Assembly (NCBI RefSeq): GCF_004403185.1
Contig: NZ_SOHJ01000011.1
Coordinates: forward strand, 62,001 to 126,000
From: Cryobacterium suzukii
GTDB taxonomy: Bacteria > Actinomycetota > Actinomycetes > Actinomycetales > Microbacteriaceae
Direction of reading: 5' to 3'
DNA: 64,000 bases
Shown: positions 8,986 through 17,332 of the stretch, in pieces
Layout: each line of letters opens with the position of its first letter
Numbering within the stretch: the first letter of the stretch is position 1
Program-made: the position numbers and the translations under genes
Notes under the pieces: generated by a model
Databases searched by the model: none
What the model saw: only the letters and a program-made list of their open reading frames with translations
Told to the model about the DNA's origin: nothing

Positions 8986-9088
8986 ATCATCAACAACCTT
9001 ACAAGACACGATCGGAGCTACCGGCTCCCGCATTCGAACTCGCCAAGCTACCCCCAGTTTGGCCGGAACGGTCCGTGCGGTCGATTAC

Positions 9089-9102
9089 ACCAGACTGGTC
9101 TG
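9089..9102. promoter_or_regulatory. Candidate TetR operator upstream of the TetR gene
   Basis: ACCAG-A-CTGGT (9089-9099) is a perfect 5-bp-arm palindrome, overlapped by CAGAC-TG-GTCTG (9091-9102). It lies about 95 bp before the TetR start, between it and the M16 gene. Autoregulation is plausible but unproven. Confidence 0.35.
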
Positions 9103-9196
9103 TCTACGGTGTGTTACAGTCTGGAAGCCGACCGGGAAAACACCGGATTTGCGTTCATGCGGGACCGCTCGCGGACCCTCAACAAAGGAGTGACGC

Positions 9197-9787
9197 ATGA
9201 CTACGCTGACAGTTGACGCCGTTCGACCGGCGACGCACGCCAAGCTGCGTATCCTCGCCACTGCCGACCGTTTGTTCTATACCGAGGGCGTACACACCGT
9301 AGGTGTGGACCGCATTATCAGCGAGTCGAAGGTCACCAAGGCAACCTTCTACAAGTACTACCGTTCGAAGGACGCCCTCATCGTTGTGTACCTTCAGAGC
9401 CGGGACCGTTTGGCGCGCGATTTTCTCGCCAGCCTCGACTCGCATTGTGACACCCCGGAACAGCGGCTGCGCGGCGTCGTCAATGAGATCTCCGCCCAGG
9501 TCATTCGCGGAGGCTTCCACGGCTGCCCGTTTATCAACGCCGCCGCACAGTTCACCGACCCGGCCCACCCAGTGCGCCAGGCCGTCTCTGCACATCGCGA
9601 CTGGTACGGTCGATCGATCGAGGACATGTTCCGCGGGATGGGCCATGCCCGGCCCGGAGACGCCGCCGACGATTTTTTTCTGGCCCGCGATGGTGCCTTT
9701 GCCGGTGCAAATCTCGGCGACCCGATCGGCGCCCACACTGCCCTGTTGCGCGCTATCCAGCGCGTGCTCGGCGAATCCGGCGCCTAA
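9197..9787 (+). CDS. TetR/AcrR-family transcriptional regulator
   Basis: 196 residues with an AAAGGAG ribosome binding site. The N-terminal helix-turn-helix is clear: ILATADRLFYTEGVHTVGVDRIISESKVTKATFYKYYRSKDAL. The C-terminal ligand domain contains GGFHGCPFINAAAQF, typical of regulators that sit beside small oxidoreductases. It is convergent (7 bp apart) with the aldo/keto reductase gene. The regulated genes and ligand are unknown. Confidence 0.93.
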   Translation: MTTLTVDAVRPATHAKLRILATADRLFYTEGVHTVGVDRIISESKVTKATFYKYYRSKDALIVVYLQSRDRLARDFLASLDSHCDTPEQRLRGVVNEISAQVIRGGFHGCPFINAAAQFTDPAHPVRQAVSAHRDWYGRSIEDMFRGMGHARPGDAADDFFLARDGAFAGANLGDPIGAHTALLRAIQRVLGESGA

Positions 9788-9794
9788 CCAACTT

Positions 9795-10814
9795 TTAGTC
9801 GGCCGACACCCGGTCGAGATCGAGCAGGTCATTGCGGCCGAGGCGGATGCTCGCCGCCGCGACCAGAGACTGCACCTGATCGGCCTCGCCTGCGCCGGCG
9901 ACCGGCGCCACCACGTCGGGCCGGGCCAGCAGCCAGGCCAGGGCGATCGACGCCGGCGCTACGCCCTGTGCGGCGGCGATACGGTCGACCACGGCCAGTA
10001 CCCGCAGCGAACGACGATTGAGGTACACCTTGGCGAGTTGTCCGCGGGCGGTGCCGGCGACATCCGCCTTGGTACGAAAAGCACCGGCCAGAAAACCGTG
10101 GGCCAGGGCAAAGCCGGGCATCAGCGCCAGATTCTGGGCGCGGGCCACGACCGCGACGTCTTTTTCGAGTTCGGCGCGATGCACGAGGTTGTACGGCGTT
10201 TCGGCGGCGACGAACTTGGGCAGGCCGAGGGCGGACAGCACCCTGGCTTCCATAAGGCGTTCCGCGGTGAAGTTGCTTGCCCCGAGATAACGCACCTTGC
10301 CGGCGCGCATGAGGACGTCCACGGCAACGAGGCTCTCTTCGAGGGCGACGGTTTTGTCGTCGAAGTGAAAGTAGAGCAGGTCAAGGTAGTCGGTGCCGAG
10401 CCGAATGAGGCTGGCTTCGACGGCGGCGACAATACTGCGCTGGGTCAGTCCGGGATTGTCGAGATTCCGGCCGATTTTGGTGGCCAGAACAGTCTCGGCC
10501 CGAGCACCTCGAGAACGCAGCCACGAACCGATAATTACTTCGCTGCGCCCGGCCGCGAAGCTGTCAGCGGTGTCGAGAAAGTTGCCGCCGCAGTCGCGGT
10601 GCGCGTCGAGAATGGCTTTGGACGCTTCACCCGTGGCCGTCCAGCCGAAGGCGTTGCAGCCGAGGGCCAGTGGATGCACGCGCAGCTCGGTTCCCGCAAT
10701 CTGCCGGAGAACCGGGCTCGCACCGACCGTGGTCTCGGCCTGGTCGGTTTCGGCCAGCCGCGAACGGTCGACCGACATCGCATCGAGCGAAGACGAGACC
10801 ACCTGTCGGGGCAT
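9795..10814 (-). CDS. Aldo/keto reductase with Phe in place of the catalytic Tyr
   Basis: 339 residues from ATG 10814, chosen for its GGAGGAGG ribosome binding site; the open frame upstream is antisense to prfC. An (alpha/beta)8 oxidoreductase that would use NADPH. Three of the four usual catalytic residues are present: Asp81 (DTADSF), Lys113 (LATKIGR), His150 (LYFHFDD). The Tyr position is Phe86 (codon TTC), which should weaken or change carbonyl reduction. The C-terminus GAGEADQVQSLVAA gives the cofactor site. Confidence 0.9.
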   Translation of the reverse strand: MPRQVVSSSLDAMSVDRSRLAETDQAETTVGASPVLRQIAGTELRVHPLALGCNAFGWTATGEASKAILDAHRDCGGNFLDTADSFAAGRSEVIIGSWLRSRGARAETVLATKIGRNLDNPGLTQRSIVAAVEASLIRLGTDYLDLLYFHFDDKTVALEESLVAVDVLMRAGKVRYLGASNFTAERLMEARVLSALGLPKFVAAETPYNLVHRAELEKDVAVVARAQNLALMPGFALAHGFLAGAFRTKADVAGTARGQLAKVYLNRRSLRVLAVVDRIAAAQGVAPASIALAWLLARPDVVAPVAGAGEADQVQSLVAAASIRLGRNDLLDLDRVSAD

Positions 10815-11141
10815 TGCGTCCTCCTCCAGGGGTGCTCGCCGGACCATTCGTTTCTGCCGGGTTTTCTCTTGGTAAATTGCTCTTGGCCCGACCTTAGGCG
10901 AGGCCACCGACATTTCGCGGCGGCACGCTAAACCGTTACCAAAATGTACGTCCGTGGCGGCCAAATAGGAGGCAGTAGCTGTCGGCTGCCAGTTGACACG
11001 TTCTTGATTTGTTAGACTGGTAGTTGCGCGAAAACTGGGCTGCCTGTGCGGGTGCACATCCGCCCTGGGCCGCCTGCCATCGAATAGAAAATCGGTCGGT
11101 CGGCGAGGTATCCTGCCCGAATCAGCCGCAGGAAAGCAGCC
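10815..11141. other. Intergenic region between the reductase gene and prfC
   Basis: 327 bp, divergent promoters expected. A consensus -35 (TTGACA, 10993-10998) lies on the plus strand ahead of prfC, but no convincing -10 follows at 16-18 bp; TTAGACTGGTAG (11012-11023) is near. I saw no RNA gene or repeat. Confidence 0.4.
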
Positions 11142-12755
11142 ATGACCACCGTCGCCGACGTGCCAAACCCCCAGGTTCCCCGCGAGGCTCTGCGTCGCCG
11201 CACCTTCGCCGTGATCTCCCACCCCGACGCCGGCAAGTCCACCCTGACCGAAGCCCTGCTGCTGCACGCCCGCGCGATCACCTCGGCCGGCGCCACGCAC
11301 GGCAAGGCCGGTCGCAGCGGCACCGTCTCGGACTGGATGGAGATGGAGAAGGCCCGTGGTATTTCGGTGACGAGCGCCGCGATCCAGTTCGAATACCACG
11401 ACGCCGTGATCAATCTGGTTGACACCCCCGGTCACGCCGACTTCTCCGAGGACACCTTTCGGGTGCTCTCCGCGGTGGATGCCGCGGTCATGCTCGTCGA
11501 CGCCGCCAAGGGCCTCGAGCCCCAGACCATGAAGCTGTTCGCCGTCTGTAAACAGCGCGGGCTCCCGGTGATTACCGTCATCAATAAGTGGGACCGCCCT
11601 GGCGACACTCCCCTGGCCCTGATGGACGAGATCCAAACCCGCACCGGCCTGCTACCGACCCCGCTGAACTGGCCGGTCGGCGAAGCCGGCGACCTGCGCG
11701 GCGTACTCGATCGTCGTTCCGGTGATTTTCTGCGCTACACCCGCACCGCGGGCGGCGCGACCGTGGCCGAATCGGTGCGGTTGGATGCGGCCGACGCGGC
11801 GATCGAGGAAGGCCCGGCCTGGGCATCCGCTGTCGAAGAGTCGGAGCTGCTCGACGCGGAATCCCAAAATCACGACTCCGAACTGTTTCTCGACGGCCAG
11901 ACCACACCCGTGCTGTTCTGCGCCGCAGTGGCGAACTTCGGGGTGCAGCAGTTGCTCGACACCCTGGTGGAATTCGCGCCACCCGCTGAAGCCCGCATCG
12001 ATATCGACGGCAACCCGCGCAAGGTCACCTCGCCGTTCTCCGGGTTCGTCTTCAAGGTGCAGTCCGGCATGAACTCGGCGCACCGCGACCACGTGGCTTT
12101 CGTGCGCGTGTGCTCTGGCGAATTTCGCCGCGGCATGGTCGTCACCCATGCGGCGACCGGCCGGCCCTTTGCGACCAAGTACGCCCAACAGTTGTTCGGC
12201 AAGGAACGCACCGTGACCGACCAGGCCTGGCCTGGCGACATCGTCGGGCTCGTGAACGCGTCGGCGCTGCGGGTGGGCGACTCGATCTTCGAAGACGAAC
12301 GCGTAGAGTTTCCGCCCCTGCCGTTGTTCTCCCCCGAACATTTTCGGGCGATTCGCCCGGTCGACAGCAGCAAGCACAAGCAGTTTCGTCGCGGTATCGA
12401 CCAGCTCGACCATGAGGGCATCATCCAGGTGATGCGCTCCGAGGTGCGCGGCGAACAGGCACCCGTGCTCGGAGCTGTCGGGCCGATGCAGTTCGAGGTC
12501 GTCGAAGACCGCATGGTGCACGATTTTCACGCCGACATTCGCATGGAAGCACTCCCATACCAGGTGGCCCGCAAGACCGACAAAGAAAGCGCGCTCGTGC
12601 TCGCCGGCACCCGCCAGGTGGAAGTGTTCACCCGCTCCGACGGCACACTGCTCGCCCTGTTCAGCACACCGTGGCGCCTGCAGGCGATTATCAAGGAGAA
12701 CCCGAAGCTCGTGCTGATCGACATCGCAAACGCCACGGCCGACGACTTCATGTAA
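11142..12755 (+). CDS. prfC: Peptide chain release factor 3
   Basis: 537 residues. The GTPase recycles RF1/RF2 from the ribosome. Motifs: G1 SHPDAGKST (residues 27-35), G2 region GISVTSAAIQF, G3 DTPGHADF, G4 NKWD. The C-terminal domain III residues (FEVVEDRM) fit RF3. Length matches the family. A ribosome binding site (AGGAAAG) precedes the ATG. Followed by a strong terminator shared with rnj. Confidence 0.96.
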   Translation: MTTVADVPNPQVPREALRRRTFAVISHPDAGKSTLTEALLLHARAITSAGATHGKAGRSGTVSDWMEMEKARGISVTSAAIQFEYHDAVINLVDTPGHADFSEDTFRVLSAVDAAVMLVDAAKGLEPQTMKLFAVCKQRGLPVITVINKWDRPGDTPLALMDEIQTRTGLLPTPLNWPVGEAGDLRGVLDRRSGDFLRYTRTAGGATVAESVRLDAADAAIEEGPAWASAVEESELLDAESQNHDSELFLDGQTTPVLFCAAVANFGVQQLLDTLVEFAPPAEARIDIDGNPRKVTSPFSGFVFKVQSGMNSAHRDHVAFVRVCSGEFRRGMVVTHAATGRPFATKYAQQLFGKERTVTDQAWPGDIVGLVNASALRVGDSIFEDERVEFPPLPLFSPEHFRAIRPVDSSKHKQFRRGIDQLDHEGIIQVMRSEVRGEQAPVLGAVGPMQFEVVEDRMVHDFHADIRMEALPYQVARKTDKESALVLAGTRQVEVFTRSDGTLLALFSTPWRLQAIIKENPKLVLIDIANATADDFM

Positions 12756-12767
12756 CTTCTTCGATGA

Positions 12768-12810
12768 ACAAGAAAGGCCGCATCCTCATGGAGGATGCGG
12801 CCTTTCTTGT
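12768..12810. terminator. Bidirectional terminator between prfC and rnj
   Basis: A perfect 20-bp stem (ACAAGAAAGGCCGCATCCTC and its complement) closes on a 3-nt loop. The stem base gives T-rich tails on both strands (CTTTCTTGT), so it can end both convergent genes. Confidence 0.93.
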
Positions 12811-12825
12811 GTCTGTCGGTGCTGG

Positions 12826-14511
12826 TTACGCGTCGACGACCACGGAGGTGATGACCGGGCTGCGACGGTACTTGCGGTTCATCCAGCGGCTCACCGACTG
12901 CGTGAACAGGTCTTCGAGCTCGGCACCGTCGACGATCTTGATGCGGTTCGCGGCCTTCATGGCCTCATCGATGACCTTGGTCGCACCCTTAACCCACTCG
13001 TCATCGTGCACGAATCCGCGCGCCAGGAATTCGACGGGCTCGGAGAGCGTGCCGGTCTTGGCGTTGAGGATTCCGAGGATGGTGATGGTGCCGTCTTCGG
13101 CGAGCTTGCGACGGTCTTCCATCGCGGCAGTGGATGCGCCACCGACGGTCATCCCGTCGACGAAGATGTAGTCGGCGACGACCCGGCCGGTGACCTTGGC
13201 CTGGCCGTCGATGAGGTCCACGACGACGCCGTCTTCGACGACGATGACGTTGTCGGAAGGGACGCCGGTCGCGATAGCGAGATCGGCGTTGGCCGTCAGG
13301 TGACGCCATTCACCGTGGATCGGCATGACGTTGACCGGCTTGACGATGTTGTAGCAGTAGACGAGCTCGCCGGCACTGGCGTGGCCGGAAACGTGCACCT
13401 TGGCGTTGCCCTTGTGCACGACGTTGGCGCCCCAACGGATCAGGCCGTTGATGACGCGGTAGATGGAGTTCTCGTTGCCGGGGATCAGCGAGCTCGCGAG
13501 CAGCACGGTGTCGCCCTCGCCGATCTTGATGACGTGCTCGCGGTTCGCCATGCGCGAGAGGGCGGCCATCGGCTCGCCCTGCGAACCGGTGCAGATGAGA
13601 ACGACCTTGTCGTCCTTCATGCGCTCGAGCGCCTTCATGTCGACGAGCAGACCCTTGGGAATGTTCAGGTAGCCGAGTTCACTCGCGATGCCCATGTTGC
13701 GCACCATGGAGCGGCCGACGAAGGCCACCTTGCGGTTGTGTTTGACGGCAGCGTCGATGACCTGCTGGATACGGTGCACGTGGCTTGCGAAGCTCGACAC
13801 GATGATGCGGCGCGGGGAGGTGCGGAACACGGTGTCGATCGCCGGTCCGATGTCCTTCTCGGCGGTGGTGAAGCCGGGGACCTCGGCGTTGGTCGAGTCC
13901 GTCATGAACAGGTCGACGCCCTCTTCGGCCAGGCGTGCGAAGGCGCCGAGGTCGGTGAGGCGCTTGTCGAGCGGGAACTGGTCCATCTTGAAGTCACCGG
14001 TGGCGAGCACGAGGCCGGCTTCGGTGCGGATGGCGATGGCCAGGCCGTCGGGGATGGAGTGGTTGACGGCGATGAATTCGAGGTCGAACTGGCCAATGGT
14101 GCGACGCTCGCCCTCCTTCACTTCGATGAAGTTCTGGCTGAGGCGGTGCTCCTGCAGCTTGGCGGCGAGGAAGGCCAGGGTGAGCTTGGAGCCGACGACG
14201 GGAATGTCGCCGCGTTCCTTGAGCAGGTAGGGGACGGCTCCGATGTGGTCTTCGTGCCCGTGGGTGAGCACGATGGCCTCGATGTCCTGCAGGCGGTCCC
14301 GGATGGCCGTGAAGTCGGGCAGGATCACGTTGATGCCGGGCTGGTTGTCTTCGGGGAAGAGAACGCCGCAGTCGATGATGAGCAGCTTTCCCTTGTGTTC
14401 GAAGACGGTCATGTTGCGGCCGATCTCGCCGAGACCTCCGAGCGGGATGATGCGCATGCCGCGAGCCGGCAGTGCCGGCGGAGTGCTCAGGTCGAGGTAG
14501 TGGTTATTCAT
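12826..14511 (-). CDS. rnj: Ribonuclease J
   Basis: 561 residues from ATG 14511. The open frame extends upstream to 14691, but homology-like sequence begins at RGMRIIPLGGLGEIGRN. The metallo-beta-lactamase metal motif is LTHGHEDHIGAVP, and the beta-CASP region contains ICTGSQGEP and HVSGHAS. It performs 5'-exonuclease/endonuclease RNA processing. In related genomes it usually follows dapA; here it stands alone, with a 72-aa gene upstream separated by a terminator. Confidence 0.96.
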   Translation of the reverse strand: MNNHYLDLSTPPALPARGMRIIPLGGLGEIGRNMTVFEHKGKLLIIDCGVLFPEDNQPGINVILPDFTAIRDRLQDIEAIVLTHGHEDHIGAVPYLLKERGDIPVVGSKLTLAFLAAKLQEHRLSQNFIEVKEGERRTIGQFDLEFIAVNHSIPDGLAIAIRTEAGLVLATGDFKMDQFPLDKRLTDLGAFARLAEEGVDLFMTDSTNAEVPGFTTAEKDIGPAIDTVFRTSPRRIIVSSFASHVHRIQQVIDAAVKHNRKVAFVGRSMVRNMGIASELGYLNIPKGLLVDMKALERMKDDKVVLICTGSQGEPMAALSRMANREHVIKIGEGDTVLLASSLIPGNENSIYRVINGLIRWGANVVHKGNAKVHVSGHASAGELVYCYNIVKPVNVMPIHGEWRHLTANADLAIATGVPSDNVIVVEDGVVVDLIDGQAKVTGRVVADYIFVDGMTVGGASTAAMEDRRKLAEDGTITILGILNAKTGTLSEPVEFLARGFVHDDEWVKGATKVIDEAMKAANRIKIVDGAELEDLFTQSVSRWMNRKYRRSPVITSVVVDA

Positions 14512-14723
14512 GAATCTCATTTCGTTGTCTGCGGTACTGCATGTCCAGGTGTGTGGGGACCGAGCTCGGGCATACGGAAAGCCGGCGTTGAGGGGCTTTT
14601 GCGCGTACGCGTACCTCGTGTCGTGTCGGGCGGGCAAGCAAAATACCGGCCAGGCACGTCTGTAGTCTACCGGCGCGTCGACGATCAGCATTTCGATGCC
14701 ACCGGGCCGTTGTCGAATACGAC

Positions 14724-14758
14724 AAAAAAGGGACTCCGCTTGGCGGAGTCCCTTTTTT
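14724..14758 (-). terminator. Terminator of the small 72-aa gene
   Basis: A-run, stem GGGACTCCGC / GCGGAGTCCC, 3-nt loop, then a T-run on either strand. It lies 30 bp past the stop of the small minus-strand gene and upstream of rnj, so it isolates that gene as its own transcript. Confidence 0.9.
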
Positions 14759-14788
14759 CGATTTCGGCAGTAGCCGAACCGAGGCGCG

Positions 14789-15007
14789 TTACGCTGCCGC
14801 GGCCAAGTGCCTGCTGCCGGCCATCTCGGGCTGTACAGCGCGGACCGGCACGGTCACGGTGCGGTGCGATACGTACTCGCCGGCGTCACGGTGCTGCGCG
14901 GTTCCGCTGACGTACCCGCTGCCCGTGACCACTCGACTAATGCTCTGAGAAATGTATTCGTTGGGACGGATGGTGCTTTCGCTGGTGTGCGAGACGTAAG
15001 AATTCAT
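14789..15007 (-). CDS. Small 72-aa protein with a four-fold Tyr-Val/Ile-Ser repeat
   Basis: Not a named family to me. An AGGAG ribosome binding site sits 6 bp before the ATG and a strong terminator follows the stop, so it is a real monocistronic gene. The protein shows Y4-V-S, Y18-I-S, Y32-V-S and Y45-V-S, spaced 14, 14 and 13 residues, each followed by H, Q or G. It has no membrane segment, no Cys and an Ala-rich end. A repeat of this kind could form a small beta structure or be a phosphorylation or binding array; that is speculation. Confidence 0.75.
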   Translation of the reverse strand: MNSYVSHTSESTIRPNEYISQSISRVVTGSGYVSGTAQHRDAGEYVSHRTVTVPVRAVQPEMAGSRHLAAAA

Positions 15008-15204
15008 GATGCTCCTGGTGCGATCTACTGACGGATGCCGACTGGGATCCAGAGCAATGACTAGTCACAGATCACTCCAATTCGTTCTGGGGAACTGGTT
15101 CGAGTGAAGCTGGGGTGTTGGCCCGTTCGGCGGGAAGTATGCGCTGCGCCGCGCGAGCTGAGAAGTCCGGGTCCGCTAATGGACCGCCATGACTTCTAAG
15201 GTGA

Positions 15205-15228
15205 TATAAGACTACGTGACCGTGTCAC
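15205..15228 (+). promoter_or_regulatory. Candidate -10 element and inverted repeat upstream of glutathione peroxidase
   Basis: TATAAG (15205-15210) is followed at once by GTGAC-CGT-GTCAC (15216-15228), a 5-bp-arm inverted repeat that would cover the transcription start, about 75 bp before the ATG. A regulator could act here; none is adjacent. Confidence 0.35.
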
Positions 15229-15301
15229 CCGTTGGGGGAAACGCACGATCTACACAGGGACTGTGCAGGCAGCTTGGATTCAGCATCGATACTGTTTTCG
15301 A

Positions 15302-15805
15302 ATGACTTCTTCTGCGCTGTACGACATCCCCCTCACCCTCATCGATGGAACGGATACCACCTTCGGCGCCTTTGAAGGTAAAACGGTTCTTGTCGTCAAC
15401 GTCGCATCAAAGTGTGGCTTCACCCCGCAGTACGCCGGTTTGGAAGCCCTCTATCAGCGCTACGCGGACGACGGGCTGGTCGTGCTGGGATTACCGAGCA
15501 ATCAGTTCATGGGCCAGGAACCCGGCACTGAAACAGACATTGCCCAGTTCTGCGGCATGACCTACGGGGTGACCTTTCCGATGACGGCCAAGGTTGATGT
15601 GCGGGGCAAGCAGCAGCATCCGCTCTATGCGGAGCTGACAAAATTTAAGCGGGGCCTGCTGCCCGGACTGATCAAGTGGAACTTCGAGAAGTTTCTGGTG
15701 ACACCGACCGGCGAGATCGTGGACCGCTTCGCCTCCGCAGTGGAGCCGGAGTCGACCGAAATCGTCGGCGCCATCGAAAAGGTGCTGGCAGCCAAGGCCG
15801 CCTGA
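15302..15805 (+). CDS. Glutathione peroxidase family protein (Cys type)
   Basis: 167 residues from ATG 15302; the 13 upstream in-frame codons have no family match. Reduces peroxides, in actinobacteria probably with thioredoxin. The catalytic triad is present: Cys in ASKCGFTPQ, Gln in LPSNQFMGQEPG, Trp in KWNFEKFLV. Length is standard. Followed by GC-rich palindromes and a convergent gene. Confidence 0.95.
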   Translation: MTSSALYDIPLTLIDGTDTTFGAFEGKTVLVVNVASKCGFTPQYAGLEALYQRYADDGLVVLGLPSNQFMGQEPGTETDIAQFCGMTYGVTFPMTAKVDVRGKQQHPLYAELTKFKRGLLPGLIKWNFEKFLVTPTGEIVDRFASAVEPESTEIVGAIEKVLAAKAA

Positions 15806-15819
15806 CCTCACATTTTTTT

Positions 15820-15886
15820 GGACGGGGCCCTGGCCCCGTCCCCGGGCCCAGTTTGTAAACTGGGCCCACGTTCATAGCATGGGCCC
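15820..15886. repeat. Two adjacent perfect GC-rich palindromes with a third GGGCCC copy
   Basis: First hairpin: GGACGGGGCC / GGCCCCGTCC (15820-15841). Second: GGGCCCAGTTT / AAACTGGGCCC (15844-15867), 2-bp centre. GGGCCC occurs a third time at 15881. Between convergent gpx and citE. The T-run (15813-15819) precedes rather than follows the stem on the plus strand, so this is not a textbook terminator, though it probably acts as one. Confidence 0.7.
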
Positions 15887-15894
15887 AGAGAATT

Positions 15895-16818
15895 TCAGCG
15901 TGCGGCCCGGCGCAGCACGGCCTCGGCGTGGCGCAGCACAGGGCCGTCGATCATGCGACCTTCATGCTGGAAGACACCCCGGGCACTCGCGGCGGCCTCG
16001 AGCAGTCCGAGGGCATAGTCCACTTCGGCGGCGGTCGGCTGGTAGGCGGCGCGAATGACCTCAACCTGGCTGGGGTGGATGCAGGCGGTGGCGGTAAAGC
16101 CGCTCGCGACGGCATCCGCTGCCTCGTTTTTGAGGCCGGCCGTGTCGGTGATATCGAGATGTACGGCGTCGATCGCGGCCTTGTCGTGGGCCCGAGCGGC
16201 CAACAACACCTGGGAGCGGGCGTAGCGGGCGACGTCACGGTAGTTTCCATCGGCGAACCGGCTAGAGGTACCACCGAGCGAGGCGACGAGATCTTCGGCC
16301 CCCCACATGAGCGCGACAACGTTACGTGCGGCGGCGATTTCCGTCGCTGAGACGACGCCGGCTGCGGTTTCGCACAGGGCGATCACGCGGTAGTCCGCCA
16401 GGCGTCCGACTTGGCCGGCGCTGACAGTTTTAGCGAGCATGACGTCGCGGTACTCTGTGCGCTCAAGCGCGGCCAGGTCGAGTGCGAAATCGGTCGTGTC
16501 AGCCGAATTGATGCGCACGATCGTGCGCGCTGCCTCAAGCGGATGCTCGATCAGCGCGCGCCGCGCAGCGGCCCGGGCCTCGGGCGCGACGGCGTCCTCC
16601 AGATCGAGGATGACGGCGTCTGCACGCTCGGCCGCCTTCGAATAGCGCTCGGGCCGGTCGGCCGGGCAGAACAGCAGAGCCGGGCCAAGCGTGAACGGTG
16701 CCGGGGTGAAGGGACTGAGCCCGGCAGGACTGTCGTCGAACGGATCGGGGCCGGCCGGGTCAAAGTCCGAGTCGAACGCTTCCCCACCGAACGGGTCGCC
16801 GTCGAACGGGCCGCTCAT
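15895..16818 (-). CDS. citE: HpcH/HpaI-family CoA ester lyase (CitE-like) of the leucine operon
   Basis: 307 residues from ATG 16818, overlapping the maoC stop by ATGA. An acidic, Asp/Pro-rich stretch of about 40 residues precedes the TIM-barrel domain, which starts at LLFCPADRPERY. Metal and CoA residues appear in ILDLEDAVAPEAR and INSADTTDFALDL. In M. tuberculosis the syntenic Rv2498c is a beta-hydroxyacyl-CoA lyase acting in leucine and itaconate breakdown. Here it probably cleaves HMG-CoA to acetoacetate and acetyl-CoA at the end of leucine catabolism; inferred from synteny. Confidence 0.88.
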   Translation of the reverse strand: MSGPFDGDPFGGEAFDSDFDPAGPDPFDDSPAGLSPFTPAPFTLGPALLFCPADRPERYSKAAERADAVILDLEDAVAPEARAAARRALIEHPLEAARTIVRINSADTTDFALDLAALERTEYRDVMLAKTVSAGQVGRLADYRVIALCETAAGVVSATEIAAARNVVALMWGAEDLVASLGGTSSRFADGNYRDVARYARSQVLLAARAHDKAAIDAVHLDITDTAGLKNEAADAVASGFTATACIHPSQVEVIRAAYQPTAAEVDYALGLLEAAASARGVFQHEGRMIDGPVLRHAEAVLRRAAR

Positions 16819-17312
16819 TGCGCGGCATCCCTGCACCAGACCAGCACGGTGCGCACGGCCGTACCCACCACAACGCCGTCCTGGTTGCGTCCCCTGTGCT
16901 CGAGCGTGATGATGCCCTGACCCGGGCGGCTCTTCGACAGGCGTTTGTCGGTGACGATGCTCTCCGAGTACAGGGTGTCACCGTGGTGCAGCGGATGCGG
17001 AAACGTTACGTCCGAAAATCCCAGGTTCGCCACGATCGTTCCCTGGGTCAATTGCGCGACCGAGCTGCCGACCATGGTCGAGAGGGTGAACATGGAATTC
17101 ACCAGGCGTTCGCCGAACGGCTGCGTGGCCGACCAGGCCGCGTCGAGATGCAACGCCTGCGTGTTCATGGTCATCGTCGTGAACAGCACGTTGTCGGATT
17201 CGGTCACGGTGCGACCGGGGCGGTGCTGATAGAGCGCATCGAGATCAAACTCCTCGAAGTAGAGGCCGCGCTGCTGCACCGGGTGGCGTTCCGGGGTACC
17301 GGGGTCGGTCAT
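16815..17312 (-). CDS. MaoC-family dehydratase of the leucine operon
   Basis: 165 residues. ATG 17312 is chosen for its GAGGAG ribosome binding site; an ATG six codons upstream is weaker. Hotdog fold with MaoC-like features (YFEEFDLDALYQHRPGRTVTESDN, LHLDAAW, and the C-terminal HGDTLYSESIV). The expected step is hydration of 3-methylglutaconyl-CoA to HMG-CoA. It sits between citE and the acyl-CoA dehydrogenase in the same order as M. tuberculosis Rv2499c. Activity is inferred. Confidence 0.85.
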   Translation of the reverse strand: MTDPGTPERHPVQQRGLYFEEFDLDALYQHRPGRTVTESDNVLFTTMTMNTQALHLDAAWSATQPFGERLVNSMFTLSTMVGSSVAQLTQGTIVANLGFSDVTFPHPLHHGDTLYSESIVTDKRLSKSRPGQGIITLEHRGRNQDGVVVGTAVRTVLVWCRDAAQ

Positions 17313-17332
17313 CCGCTTCTCCTCAATCACTG

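Noticed and set aside
10815-11636. N-terminal extension of the aldo/keto reductase frame to 613 residues
   Set aside because: The extension is antisense to prfC; the real start at 10814 has a strong ribosome binding site.
13006-14910. 634-codon plus-strand open frame opposite rnj
   Set aside because: Antisense shadow of a strongly conserved gene in high-GC DNA; no ribosome binding site and low-complexity Asp/Val/Gly-rich product.
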